The position numbers and the translations under genes were made by a program. A stretch of DNA of 64,000 nucleotides, taken from Adiantum capillus-veneris. Lineage: Eukaryota; Streptophyta; Polypodiopsida; Polypodiales; Pteridaceae. The DNA lies in NCBI GenBank assembly GCA_014529385.2, contig CM043958.1, forward strand, positions 151,820,793-151,884,792, read 5' to 3'. Below are positions 1 through 10,806 of the stretch, one piece after another (positions within the stretch are counted from its first letter, which is position 1; every line of letters starts with the position of its first letter). The notes under the pieces were generated by a model. That model made no database searches. It worked only from the letters and a program-made list of their open reading frames with translations, and was not told where the DNA came from.

Positions 1-1440
1 ATGTCCAACACCCAAATCAATCATAAGGCATCTGAGCCATACACACTCAACTGTAGGTGTGAAGACTGCCCTGCACTCAGCCTCACAACTGAAAGTGGCC
101 ACAGTAGGTTTCTTCTTGCTCAACCATGATATGCGAGCTGCCAAACATGAAACAAAAACCACTTGTGGACACTCGTGTGTCAAAACAACCAGCCCAATCT
201 GAGTCCGAAAAAGCATGTAAGTCTGGCGGCAATGATCCCCCCTTGGGATCAAACAAGCCAAGATGTAAAGTGCCACTCAAGTAGCAAAACATTCTCTTGA
301 CATTTTGCCAATGATTAGACCCTGGGCTATGCGTGAATTTGCTAGCCTATGAGACTGCAAACTCAATATCCGACCTCGTGTTGCATACGTAAATGATGCA
401 GTCAACGACATTTTGGTAAAGAGTGACATCCACAGGATCACTAGCATCATGAAGACTCAAATTTCAAAACATGTTCATGGGAGTGGCAATAGGTTTGAAA
501 ACCTCAAGTCCAAACTTACATAGCAATGTCTCTACATAACTTTTATGACACAAGGCAATACCACCATTACACTGCTTAAACTGTATACCCAAGTAATGAT
601 GCAACAGCCCCAAATCTTTCATCTTGAAAGTGGCATTCAAATCAACCTTAAATTAAGCAATAGGTCTCTCATTTGGTCCAGTGATCAACAAATCATCCAC
701 ATAAAGAACCACAATGAGAAGTACATCACCCTCATGCTTTACATACAATGTGTTCTCTGTTGGACTGTTATGAAAGCTTCGTTTGACCAAATTTGTTTCA
801 GCTTTTTCATACCAAGAATGAGGAGATTGCTTCAACCCATACAAAGCTTTCTTACATATGCACACTTTATCCTCTTGTCCTTTCTCGACAAAACCGTGAG
901 GTTGCGTTACATAAACTTGCCACCATTCAAGAAAGCAGTAACAACCTCTGACTGATGTACATCCCAACCAAAATGAGCAACCAATGCACATAGAAAACGT
1001 ACAATAGTCATATGACAAGTGGGAGCAAAAGTCTCTTCATAATCTATGCCTTTCTGTTATGCATAACCTTTTGCAACAAGTTGAGCCTTATAGCGAGCAA
1101 TCTCACCATCTGGCTTGCGTTTCAACTTGTAAACCCACTTCGTGTACCAATGGCCTTTATGCCAAGAGGCAAATCACATAAAGTCCATGTGTCATTTTCT
1201 ATAAGTGCATCATATTCGGATTGCATGGCAGCCATCCAATTTTTTGAATTCTATGCTTCATCAAAAGATAGAGATTCCTCAACATCATGTAAGCTAGACA
1301 CAGCCAAAGCACAACAATATGATGCAAAAGATGCATGGCGAGAACCTGAACGAGTATGACTAGACAAAGGTGCATCCAATTTATTGTCATGCAAAGTATG
1401 CACCAGCCATTTTGGCATGCCTCTAGCCTGCTTATTCTCA
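1..1440 (-). pseudogene. copia reverse transcriptase / RNase H remnant
   Basis: Minus-strand fragments carry copia RT motifs: QPHGFVEKG, ALYGLKQSPHSWY and the catalytic YVDD within VVLYVDDLLITGPN (about 653-1018). RNase H follows at 83-292 with the motif FSDSDWAGCFDTR..STSG. Frameshifts between the blocks show the gene is dead. In an active copia element these domains copy the RNA genome and remove the RNA strand. The N-terminal part (1199-1440) is recognisable only as a continuation in shifted frames. Confidence 0.8.
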
Positions 1441-2453
1441 TCCCTTCCTCATCAAGTACATCTGCATCAGTAATAGGCTAATCTGTAACATTTTCAGAAA
1501 CCCACATAGGCTGTACATTTTCCTCATGGAATTTACATTCAAACTTCCACCATTGAAATGAGGCAACAAAGTGTCATAAATGTCATGTGAGCTTACACTA
1601 TTGTCTCTAGTACATGATAGCAAGGGCTTAACAGAATTTTCCACAAACACAACATCGCGTGAGACCAAGATACGCTTTGTTTGCAGATGATACAACCTGT
1701 AACCTTTGCTTTCAGCACCATAACCAAAAAAAATACATTTGACAACCTTATCATCCAATTTTGTGCCTTGTGTTTGTGGCACCAAAGCATATGCCAAATA
1801 GCCAAAAACACTCATGAGCTCAATAGAAGGCTTTCTATCATGCCATGCTTCATATGGAGTCATAGACTGCAAAGCTTTCATAAAACACATGTTCAATACA
1901 TAACTGGCACATATGATGGCCTCAAGCCAAAACGAATGCAACAAAGCTTGACTTTTGACCGTACATCGTGCCATTTTCGTAACTGACCTATTTTCTCTCT
2001 CAGCAACACCATTTTGTTGAGGCGTATAAGGCACTGTACATTGGTGTTTTATCCCACGACTAGCCACAAATGCATTAAATTCATGAGACATATACTCCCC
2101 CCTCGATCAGAACGGAGGGTGCCCATAGTACATTTCGAGACATTTTCAGCCATAGCCAAAACTTGTTTGAAGCACATAAATACTTCGGACTTCGCTTTAA
2201 GTGGATATACCCATGCATGCTTGGAGTAATCATCAATGAAAGTCATCAAGTAAAGGGAATTTCCCAAGGAAGGAATTTGCATGGGCCCACAAACATCATT
2301 ATGCACAAGTTGCAACATGCATGTGCCCCTAAGGGAACCATCCTTTGGAAACTTAGAACGCTGCATCTTACCCAAAATACAACCTTCACAAACATGTTTG
2401 ATAGATGAGTGCTTCAAGAGGCGACAAAGAAGCAGGCGCGTGCCAAAGCTCAC
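1438..2453 (-). pseudogene. copia pre-integrase and integrase remnant
   Basis: Two overlapping minus-strand reading frames (2453-2049 and 2091-1438) together cover a pre-integrase motif (CEGCILGKMQRSKFPKDGS), the start of the catalytic core (DVCGPMQ, FIDDYSKHAWVYPL, LRSDRGG), then PYTPQQNGVAERENR with the catalytic Glu, and the C-terminal VFGYLAYALVP...CIFFGYG segment. A frameshift lies near 2049-2091. The catalytic D-D-E positions are all recognisable, but the frame is broken. Confidence 0.85.
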
Positions 2454-2534
2454 AGAAATCAGAGAAAATGAGCAAGCGTGGCTAGAGCTGCCAGCAACTT
2501 AACCCGAGAGGATGTAACCTACTCTGATACAAAT

Positions 2535-2770
2535 TGTTGGAATTAGGGTCGCAGGAAAACATGCACAGCTTGGAGAAGACAAAGGAAGCTCAAGACACAC
2601 AACAGAGAGTGTATTACTTAGTGTGCGATGGAAAGATCAGTTAGCCCTTGGGTGATGGGCATATATACAATGCACGGGGTAAAAAAACCTCCTAGTGAGG
2701 GAACAAATGCCCTGGGGGTCCTAAGTGTGTTCATGCACATCACTACCACATGTACATGGTAACAAGTACA
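2535..2770 (-). repeat. copia 5' LTR with adjacent primer-binding site
   Basis: The inner edge is clear: on the minus strand the LTR ends CCAACA, followed after a few bases by TTTGTATCAGAGT, a degenerate match to the initiator-Met-tRNA primer site (usual form TGGTATCAGAGC). The outer edge near 2770 is an estimate. The LTR is short (about 235 bp), as is common in copia elements. Confidence 0.55.
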
Positions 2771-2774
2771 CTAT

Positions 2775-3760
2775 ACCAAGATGAGGATAGTTGGCTCATC
2801 AAAATTTAAAAATTCTAAAGCCTCTCTGTCCTTCATTTGCCCCTCACTGGCCCCTTCTTCTATTGTCCTTTTAAAGCTCGATTGTCCTTTGATCTTCTTT
2901 AGCTCTTCTTTAAGGGCATCTATCTCCCTATGCATGATTTCTTCTCACTGCATGTGTTGCAGTTCTAAGTCATGTCTTTGTCTTTGATCTAGCTTTAACT
3001 CCGTTTCCAAATCCTTGTTTCTTTTCTCCAAGTCAGCATGTGTGCCATCTTTACGTTATAAATTCATGAATGAAGGATCTACCCTTATTTGCTTTAGCAA
3101 ATTGTCTTGGTCCAATAGCTAGGTCTCTACTGGCTTCATATTCAAATGTACTTGCAGCCTCTAAGCATTTTGGCTTGTGTTAATCAAAGTTGCAGTTACT
3201 TTCATAAGCTTTTTATCATGGTCTGTGCATATTTGTGTTAGGGCATCTATCAAATCCCCGACATGCTTCATTTTTATTGTTCTTTGCCTAGAAACGTCTT
3301 GTCGGATTTTGATTTATGCTTTACAATTTTGAACCTATGCTTGCAACTTTTTTATGATCTTGGCCCTACTTTTCTTATTTGTTCTTGGTGGTTATAAGGT
3401 TAGCCTTTTAGCTTACCTACCAACATCTCTCTAGCATAATCTTCCACTTCTTTCATGTCTCCACTTGTGCTTGGTCAGGTAGCTGTAGGTTGGTCTTTAT
3501 CACCTTCTTTTGGTATCTCCACTTGTGCTTGGTCAGGTAGTTGTAGGTTGGTCTTTATCAGCTTCTTTTGGTATCTCCTCTTTTGTCCACATTGTGCTTG
3601 TAGCCACATCTTGTATTTGGTCTTCCCGAGCAGTCTCTTGGTGTTGTAAACCTTCAAGATCTTCTTTGGTTGAGGTTTCTCAAGTGGTATTGATGCCTCA
3701 ATCATTATTCTTCAATAGGGCATTTTTTGGGAGTTGAAAGAGAGCCCCACAAAGAACATT
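2775..3760 (-). pseudogene. decayed coiled-coil protein gene remnant
   Basis: The minus strand holds long stretches of plausible coding sequence broken by several stops and shifts. Blocks include GDMKEVEDYAREMLVGKLKG, IKMKHVGDLIDALTQICTDH, ADLEKRNKDLETELKLDQ and MHREIDALKEELKKIKG, ending near FLNFDEPTILIL at about 2780. The heptad-like Leu/Glu/Lys pattern indicates a coiled coil. I do not recognise the family; a resemblance to the coiled-coil part of plant SGS3/FDM-type proteins is too weak to name it. A 58-bp internal tandem duplication lies near its N-terminal side. Confidence 0.45.
3458..3573. repeat. 58-bp tandem duplication, two copies
   Basis: A 58-bp unit beginning TCTCCACTTGTGCTTGGTC occurs twice head to tail with only a few differences. 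Since 58 is not a multiple of three, the second copy shifts the frame of the coiled-coil remnant that contains it. Confidence 0.85.
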
Positions 3761-3867
3761 CTAATGGGCATTTATGAAAACTTCAATTCCTACCCTCTAG
3801 TTGTTTGTTCACATTTGAAGAGGCATTCATCACAAGCTTCTTTGAGTTCAACACCACCATCTTTAAT

Positions 3868-3963
3868 CCTCTTTCAGTAGAGTTACAAGCATAGCATGTC
3901 TATTACCGACCTCAACTAGCTGCCAATCCATTTAGTCAATCATCAATCGGGAAAAATTGGACA
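3868..3963 (+). repeat. 96-bp dispersed repeat, copy A
   Basis: This 96-bp sequence starts CCTCTTTCAGTAGAG and ends AAAAATTGGACA. It recurs at 13686-13781 with a single visible difference, on the other side of the 8.7-kb gypsy element. It does not look coding. Confidence 0.85.
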
Positions 3964-4039
3964 CATTAGGAGAAAGTTGGACTCACTTTTGGGCCCTGTA
4001 AGAAGTTCCACGTCGTCTTAGAGAGAGAAAATGAAAATG

Positions 4040-4404
4040 TTAACTTGTGCATTTTATGTGATACTTTTCTGCGCAACAAAAAGCCAAAATGACATTCTTT
4101 GGTAGGTAGCCGCCGTCTTTATCATTCTTATCCTTCGTTCTCTTGTCAGGAATCCAACTAACCGTATGACTAATGATTTGAGATGCCAACTTACAAGCAT
4201 TCCCTCCAGAAACATAAGCCACACGAACTCTATCAACTCTAAACTTGAGAATATGGCTTTCCCTCCCAAAACCTGAGATATTTCTCCGTCTTCTTCTCTA
4301 TCAACTCTAGGAATGGAGAACGCATCTTTTCTTGATGAAAACACTAATTTGAACTTACAATCCTCGGCCCCTTCATCTTTAACACTTACCCAAAGAAAGA
4401 ACAC
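4040..4404 (-). pseudogene. unrecognised coding remnant, frameshifted
   Basis: Two minus-strand frames look like one broken gene. The first reads MFFLWVSVKDEGAEDCKFKL..., the second continues LKFRVDRVRVAYVSGGNACK..SWIPDKRTKDKNDKDGGYLPKN and ends in a stop near 4040; the frame changes at about 4245. The composition is protein-like, but I recognise no family. The fragment ends 165 bp from the left LTR of the gypsy element. Confidence 0.3.
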
Positions 4405-4569
4405 ACATCATCTTCATGTTGATGTATTGCAAGAGTACGCACCGTTGCAGAAACGTAGGAGGGAGTCTTTCTTATCTCAACGGGAGAAAGAACTTAGAAG
4501 GACAAACAAGGAACATCATTTGGATTTGTGGACCGATGGGTCTATTTATCCAAAGGATCCTATGACAAA

Positions 4570-6172
4570 TGTAATGGAATTTTCCTATTCAATTTGCGAA
4601 TAGCGGAATTTAATGAGAGTACTTTTAAGAAATGATTTTGTGAGCATAGCGGGTATACATAATTGAAGATAGCAACATAATCATAGCAATTAGTTAACTT
4701 GGCATAGACAATACTTTTGCAAGAGAGAGAGTTTAGAGAACATGACAACAATTGAGGACCGGATTTATGTGGAGCCGGTCCCCCCTCCAATAGGCATTTG
4801 TATTATGATTTCTCCCATAAAGAGAGACTTGTTACAATACAGTCTTTGTGTTCCTTGTGACCTAGGTGATGCCATGAAGATGGAAGGCTTCATGCACCAC
4901 AAACATAACATAAACTTGAAGAAAGCTTTAACTATCCCAAGCCTCAGTCCCAAGACCTCAAACACCTTCGAAGGTGGAGAGAGCTAGCAGGGAATGAGGG
5001 TAGGGAAGAGGAAGAAGAAACATTTCGTAGGAGAAAGAATTAGTTCCTCACTTATCATACTCTTGTTGCTAGCATACATAATAGCATAGTAATGAAGAAG
5101 AAGGAGATGGCAAGCTTAAGCATTGAAGCATGGCTCTTGGTTGGATTTGCACTCCATAGCCAAGAGTGTTGGTGTAGGCTCTCAACCTCTACTTGCTTGG
5201 AGAGGGAGCTCTTGCACTTTGCATATCACACAATGAGAGTGCTTGTGAGTGTGTGTGGGTGAGTATACCCCCTAGGCACCCCCCTAGCTTGCTTGGGTCG
5301 ACCCCCCCTTGTAGCTCATGCCTGAAGCTCATTGGACCCCTCCAGGCCTAGCCAATCACAAGCAGGAGCCATTACAAGCAACATGGGTAGCCTTGGGACA
5401 AGTGTCCCCCTTTCCCCTTTGAGAGAGAGGACTTGATAAATGCTAAAACAATTAGATAATTCATGTAATTTATCATTGGACCCCTTTGAAGCCTAGCCAA
5501 TAGGCTTCAAGCAACACATGAAGGTAACATGGGTAGGGGCCTGACATGTGTCCTTGCTGCCTCTTCAAGATGGGCTTCCCTTGTGTGTGTGAGTAGGTGT
5601 TCTCTCTCTAGGCCCTAGGAAAAGGGCTCGCCCCCTCTCTTGTAGGAATGATTTTGACTTTTAGGTGATCAAGCACCTTACTCACCAAGCATGAGAAAGC
5701 ACTTGAACTAGGGGGGGTTCCCACAAGCATCTCAGGCAAGCTTCTCAAGGCACCTCAAGTACTTTAATCATGCAGCAAGTCAAGCACCTCAAGCATGGAG
5801 CCAGTCAAGCACCTCAAGCATGAAAAACACCTCAAGCATGACAAGCACCTCAAGCAGGACAAGCACCTCGAGCTTGGGCCGGGTTCCCACCTCAAGCTCA
5901 GCCCTAGCTTACTTAAGGTCAAAAGGACTTTTACACACATTTATTGGAGGTCTTCAATGAAGCTAACCCTAAGGTCTTATGCTCCATTGGTTAGCCTTGC
6001 TCTTTGATAGACCATCTCCCTTTTGGGCCCCTTTACATTGGCCCCGTGTTGAGATAGATCTAAAAGCACATACCTATATCTTAACACTTGTTCCCGTTTA
6101 TTCTCCCACATTAAGTGATCAATTTAATATGAGAAAATCATTTGGGTTAGTTAGATATTAGATTTTATGACA
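4570..6172 (-). repeat. family G copy 1, 3' LTR
   Basis: This 1603-bp LTR reads TGTCATAAAATC...CCATTACA on the minus strand, with the usual TG...CA ends. It contains a minisatellite of CAAGCACCT-type units (about 5735-5885). It also holds an 81-codon open frame on the plus strand at 4742-4987, which is antisense to the element and recurs in all family copies. Confidence 0.9.
4742..4987 (+). CDS. antisense small ORF inside the family G LTR
   Basis: An 81-aa open frame begins MTTIEDRIYVEPVPPPIG and contains SPIKRDLLQY and LCVPCDLGDAMKMEGF. It lies in the LTR on the strand opposite to gag-pol. The same frame is open at 11864-12109, 22513-22758 and 37349-37594 (all plus). A longer 110-aa form sits at 40775-41107 and 47636-47968 (both minus, because that element is inverted). 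Diverged copies with single stops are visible in the outer solo LTR near 38850 and at about 61400-61600. I recognise no domain. Whether it is expressed is unknown; conservation could also reflect an LTR regulatory function. Confidence 0.35.
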   Translation: MTTIEDRIYVEPVPPPIGICIMISPIKRDLLQYSLCVPCDLGDAMKMEGFMHHKHNINLKKALTIPSLSPKTSNTFEGGES

Positions 6173-6190
6173 TTACCTCTCTCTTGAAAT
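6173..6190 (-). promoter_or_regulatory. polypurine tract of family G copy 1
   Basis: On the minus strand the sequence ATTTCAAGAGAGAGGTAA directly precedes the 3' LTR start TGTCATAAAA. This is the expected plus-strand priming tract. The same tract is seen beside the 3' LTRs at 31642, 46621 and 60221. Confidence 0.85.
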
Positions 6191-6531
6191 CATAGTCGTC
6201 CTCGACTATGAAGTAGAAGAGATAAAGTCTTAGTCATTAGTCAATCGTACTTAGCGGGTAAAGGATCCCTTTTTACCCTACGACATCTTTCCAAGATGGA
6301 TGACTAATCGATTTGGTGCTTGGGAGACATAGCTGCCGCAAGCATGTCTGCTCTTTAGTCCATTTCATTCTCCCAAAGTAGAGTGACAAATTCTACTTGG
6401 TGTTTGAGAGACGTCGTCATCACAAACATGATTCTAAGCATGCTTACTAGTTAAATTTGTGCACAATTAAAAAGAGGACTAGTCATATAAGACAAAAACA
6501 TGAGTTATTTAAAAGAAATTTATACATTTGC

Positions 6532-7413
6532 TTACTCTAATGTAGCATTGTAAGCATTGACAAGGTTCATACTATCCTTAAGTTGTACTCCTTGCATCCA
6601 TTTAGCATCTTCAAAAGGATAATTTTTGAACTTAATAAGATACCGTCGGATAATCTTACCATGTCGTAGTACCTTGTCTTCATGCCGAAGGATAGCTTCG
6701 GGTTGTAGCACCTCTTCTTGGTCTTCAACTTCGGGAGGGTCTTCAATAATTGGTTCAATTGGTGGCTCTCCTTTGTAGGGCTTAAGTAAGCTTACATGAA
6801 AGGCATTGTGTATAAGCCAATGGTTGGGCAACTTGAGTTGATAAGCCGTCTCATTGATAGGCTTCAAGATTTGGAAAGGACCATAGTATCTTTTTGCTAG
6901 TTTAGCATAATACTTTTGATGGCCCGTAGGATTTTTGCCCGTCGTTTGCCTTAATCGAGCCTTAGGAAACTTGAGTAAGACCCAATCATTTTCTTTGAAC
7001 ATTAAGGCTCTTCTGTGCTTATCAGCAGCAGCTTTTTGCCTTTGTTGAGAGATGGCTATAGCCTCCCTAATCTTTTGAAAAGATTCTTGTAGGTCACGGC
7101 TATACTCATCGGCGACGAAGATCTTCCCATGTACTTTCAGTAGCAAGGGACTTTTAGGTCTTCCTTCTATGATCTCGAAAGGTGCTTTGCCTGTAGAAGT
7201 ATGTACAGTATTATTGTAGGCATACTCTACTAGCGGTAAATACTTTTCCCATTGTGAGCGTTGATCTACTTCGGTAACATAAGTCTTGAGTAGATCGAGT
7301 ATCGTAAGATTGGCTATCTCACTTTGGCCATCCGTTTGTGGGTGATAGGCCGAAGAGAAATTCAATCTTGTTCCTAGATTTTCAAAGAGACCTTTCCAAA
7401 AATTACTGGTCAT
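6532..7413 (-). pseudogene. gypsy integrase C-terminal half with chromodomain-like tail
   Basis: This 293-aa frame carries the end of the integrase core (SSAYHPQTDGQSE with the catalytic Glu), the [19 protein letters not shown] region and the [14 protein letters not shown] motif. It ends in a chromodomain-like stretch (EAILRHEDKVLRHGKIIRRY, then LIKFKNYPFEDAKW). Such tails direct chromovirus integration towards marked chromatin. A 2-nt deletion (CT lost, compared with 32870-32875 in copy 2) separates it from the upstream frame at about 7425. Confidence 0.88.
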
Positions 7414-8813
7414 TCTAGGATCTTATCTGACACGATGGATGTGGGTAATCCATGGTGTTTGAAAATCTGAGATATGAAGAGAGTTGCCATTTGATGTGCC
7501 TTAATAGTCTTTTTGACAGGAATAAAATGTGCTTGCTTGCTAAACCTGTCGACTATTGTCCATATTCCTGTATTCCCATGGATAGACTTGGGTAATCCAA
7601 AGATGAAATCCATGGATATACTCTCCCATGGTGAATTTGGAATAGGCAATGGCTGGAGTAATCCAGGTTGCTTCCCTCTATCATACTTGGTCTTTTGGCA
7701 TACTACACATTTTGAAACATACTCTTGTTTGTCCACTTTCATGGTAGGCCAATAGAAATACGTCTCTACTCCTCGGAGAGTAGGTTGAATACCTCTATGC
7801 CCTGCATATGGAGGAGCATGGGATTCATACATAACCTTCTCACGAAGGGAATGGGTAACACATAGCCTATTGCCGTGGAGAAGATAACCATCCTGCAAGG
7901 TGAATGGTTCCTCTTTCTTTCCCAAAGCAAGGGCTGACATTATGTCTCTAAAGTCAGGGTTAGTAGCATACTCATCTATCATAGAGGATAGATCATTGTG
8001 AGTAGCTATAGACACCGCATTAACTTTTGGTCGTCGTGAAAGTGCATCGGCAACTTGATTGTGCTTACCAGCTATGTGAGCAATATGGAAATTAAATTGC
8101 GAAAGAAAATTTGCCCACCTCATTTGTTTGTCGGAAAGCTTGGTTTGCGTCATGAAATACTTGAGACTTTGGTGGTCGGTTCGTAGGATAAATGGAGTCC
8201 CCAATAGGTAGTGCTTCCATGTGTCTAGGGCATGTAGAACAGCTAAAAGCTCTTTCTCATAAATGCCCAAGACTCGTTCATCACCATTGAGCCTTCGGCT
8301 CTCATATGCTATGGCATGCCCTTCTTGAAGCAAAACCGCTCCAAGGCAATCACCACAAGCATCACATTGGACCTCAAATGGCTTTGAGAGATCCGGAAGC
8401 ACGAGGACTGGTTGGGAAGTAAGCTTCTCTTTGAGTTTTTCAAAAGCATTTTGCTCCTTAGCAGTCCATACAAACTTAACGTTCTTCTTGGTTAAGTCGT
8501 GTAGCGGTCCTGCTACTTGAGAGAATTTTGCTATGAAGCGTCTATAGTATGCACACATACCAATAAAGCTTCTTAGCTCATGTAGATTCCTTGGGTTAGG
8601 CCATGATTTTATTACCTCTAGCTTTGATGGATCCATACGAATACCATCGTGAGAGATAATATGGCCTAGATATTGAATCTCTTGAAGGAAGAATTCACTT
8701 TTCTTTTGGTTGAGAAAAAGTTTGTTCTCCCTCAAGGCTTGAAAAATCACTTGGAGATGTTGCTTATGTTCCTCCAAAGACTTGGAGTAGATGATGATAT
8801 CATCGAAGAACAC
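7410..8813 (-). pseudogene. gypsy RT C-terminal part, RNase H and integrase N-terminal part
   Basis: The 467-aa frame starts in the RT palm with FFDDIIIYS (catalytic Asp pair) and continues with LGHIISHDGIRMDP. RNase H follows (VQCDACGDCLGAVLLQEG, YEKELLAVLHALDTWKHYL, LRTDHQSLKYF). The integrase zinc-binding region has the pattern ESHAPPYAGHRG then CVVCQKTK, and the first core Asp is in SISMDFIFGLP. It is separated from the upstream RT frame by one nonsense change, AGA to TGA, at about 8835 (copy 2 keeps AGA). Confidence 0.9.
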
Positions 8814-8834
8814 TCCAGTGAATTTTCGATATGG

Positions 8835-10800
8835 TCAAAAAATTTTCTCCATCAAACGATTGAACGTAGCTGGTGCATTAGTCAAGCCAAAAGGCATGAC
8901 TAGATATTCATAAAGACCAAATGTTGTGCGAAACGCGGTCTTTAAGATATCCTCATCCACTATCCTTATTTGATGATAGCCACTCTTAAGGTCAATCCTA
9001 CTGAAGTAGGTAGAGCCTTGTAGCTTATCAAACAGATCTTCTACCCGAGGTACGGGAAATCTGTTTTTGATAGTGATATGGTTTAGTGCTCGATAGTCCA
9101 CACACATACGGTATGTACCATCTTTCTTTTGTACTAAAAGGACTGGAGAACAAAAGGGAGAGGAACTAGGCCTCACCATTCCTTTGTCTACCAGCTCTTG
9201 TACTTGCCTCATGATCTCCTCTTGTTGAGCTTGTGAGACTCGATAAGGAGGTTTGTTAGGCGGTGAGCTTCCTGGAAGGAGCTCAATATGATGGTCATCA
9301 TCCCCTCGTTTTGGAGGTAGGTCCATAGGGATATCATCGATGAACACATCTTGGAATCCTTTTAGAAAAGTAGACAAGTCTAACTCTTCTTGATTCCTAT
9401 CATTTTCATTTGATGAAACATTATTAGCTTTTAGAGACTCTTTGACATAAATCATGTACGCAGAAACTGAGCTCTTCATTGATTTATCAAAAGAAAGAGG
9501 ATTTACAAGTGGAATAGTGCGACCACGCTCACTAGCATCTATATACATGTTCTTTCCCCTGTAGGTGAAGTAAATTCTCCTTTCAGGGAACTTCATGTTG
9601 GCAGCCATGCGATCAAACCATGGTGCCCCTAGGATAACATCCTGATGTTGGAGGGGAGAGATGAAGAAGTCTTCTTTGTCGACATAGCTTTGGACATGAA
9701 GCCTCAACTTCCCAATCAAGGGAGTAACGGAGGCTTGTTGTCCCTTGAAAGCTGCATCAGCTGTTACTATATCTCCCATCTCAAAAGCTTGAATGCCCAA
9801 CTTGGTGGCCAACTCTATTGATATGAAGTTGAGAGTAGAGCCAGGGTCAAACAAGATGAAGGCATCATGCTCTCTTACCTTTCCCCAAGCATAGGAGAGT
9901 GATGATCCTTTGCAATGAGCATCCTCTTTTGGAGCTTCGATGGTGGAAGCCCTAGGAGTCTCATTGCGAGTATTCTTCTTGGGGCAAGAACGATAGCCAT
10001 GTCCTTGCTCCCCACACTTGAAACACTTATGGTCCTTGCGAAAAGCTTCAAGCTCTTCAGGAGAGAGTTTGTTTTTACCTTTGTAAACTCCCTTCTCCTT
10101 GGACCGATTGTTGTTGTTGTTGTTGGAAGTGCCTTGGGAATTATTTTGAGCATTGGATTTCCCCTTTGCATCATTTTTATCTTTGTTTTCCATGGGCTTG
10201 ACATTACGTCTAGCCCCTTGATGGAAATTGATGCGTGAAGCAACCATGGTGTGGTGGATTACTTCGGTAATAGTACCGGGCCGTTGAGAGTTGATATATT
10301 CGGCCATCTCTTCAGGTAATCCCGCACAGAATTGTTGTCTTTGCTCGGCAAAGTCTATCTTTTGAAAGACAGTAGCTTTGAGATGTAAATCCCAAAACTT
10401 ATCTACATACTTGTTGATAGACTCATGAGAGAGGAGCTTCAAGCCGCGCCATTCGGTAAGAACTTTATCTTTAGTATCGCTTGGAAGAAATTGCTTCATG
10501 ATGGAAACTCGTAGAGTTTTCCATGTCTTTGGGGCTTCTCCATTGCCACGAAGGCTAGCCCACCATTGACGAGCTGATTTTTGGAAGTGCATAGCTACAT
10601 GGCGTAGCTTGGAGGACTCTGTGAAGCCCTCGTCCCCAAAGGCCGCATCAAATTGCTGGATGAAGGCCAACACTTTGTCGGTAGCACCAAAGGTGCCATC
10701 GTAGGTGAGAAAAGAGATACTCTTTCCTCCCTCCTTGAACTTCTTTAGCTTTTGTGACCTTCGCCATGCAGGAAATGATTTGCGATGTCCTCCCCTCTTG
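8835..10800 (-). pseudogene. gypsy Gag capsid, nucleocapsid, protease and RT N-terminal part
   Basis: The frame opens near 10800 (SPREYKRG..., no Met needed because it continues the upstream gag). It includes the retrotransposon gag domain ([39 protein letters not shown]) and one zinc knuckle [14 protein letters not shown] (about 9990-10035). The aspartic protease site has the unusual form [13 protein letters not shown] (about 9835). RT follows with [24 protein letters not shown] and [16 protein letters not shown]. It ends at the nonsense change after NRLMEKIF. No separate pol start is visible, so a Gag-Pol fusion is inferred. Confidence 0.9.
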
Positions 10801-10806
10801 TATTCT

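Larger units (their letters stand above)
1..2770 (-). mobile_element. Ty1/copia retrotransposon, 5' part, truncated by window edge
   Basis: Read on the minus strand, this runs from a 5' LTR (about 2535-2770) through a primer-binding site, pre-integrase, integrase, reverse transcriptase and RNase H remnants, and leaves the window at base 1. The order IN before RT-RNase H is diagnostic of Ty1/copia. Pre-integrase sequence starts almost directly after the primer-binding site, so gag and protease are missing. Several frameshifts separate the remaining domains. The outer LTR edge is estimated because the partner LTR lies outside the window. Confidence 0.85.

Noticed and set aside
3868-3978. Possible terminal repeat of a DNA transposon shared with 13612-13781
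   Set aside because: The shared segments are in mixed orientation, with no matching termini or target duplication, so no element could be defined.
4565-4569. ACAAA as a target duplication for copy 1
   Set aside because: The right side (13299 or 13612) does not repeat it; the right LTR is joined to another copy's internal sequence.
4313-4603. 96-aa plus-strand open frame beside the left LTR
   Set aside because: It runs across the LTR boundary at 4570, overlaps a more protein-like minus-strand remnant and shows no recognisable motif.
5735-5885. CRISPR-like repeat array
   Set aside because: Units are short, degenerate and directly adjacent with no unique spacers, and the genome is eukaryotic; it is an LTR minisatellite.
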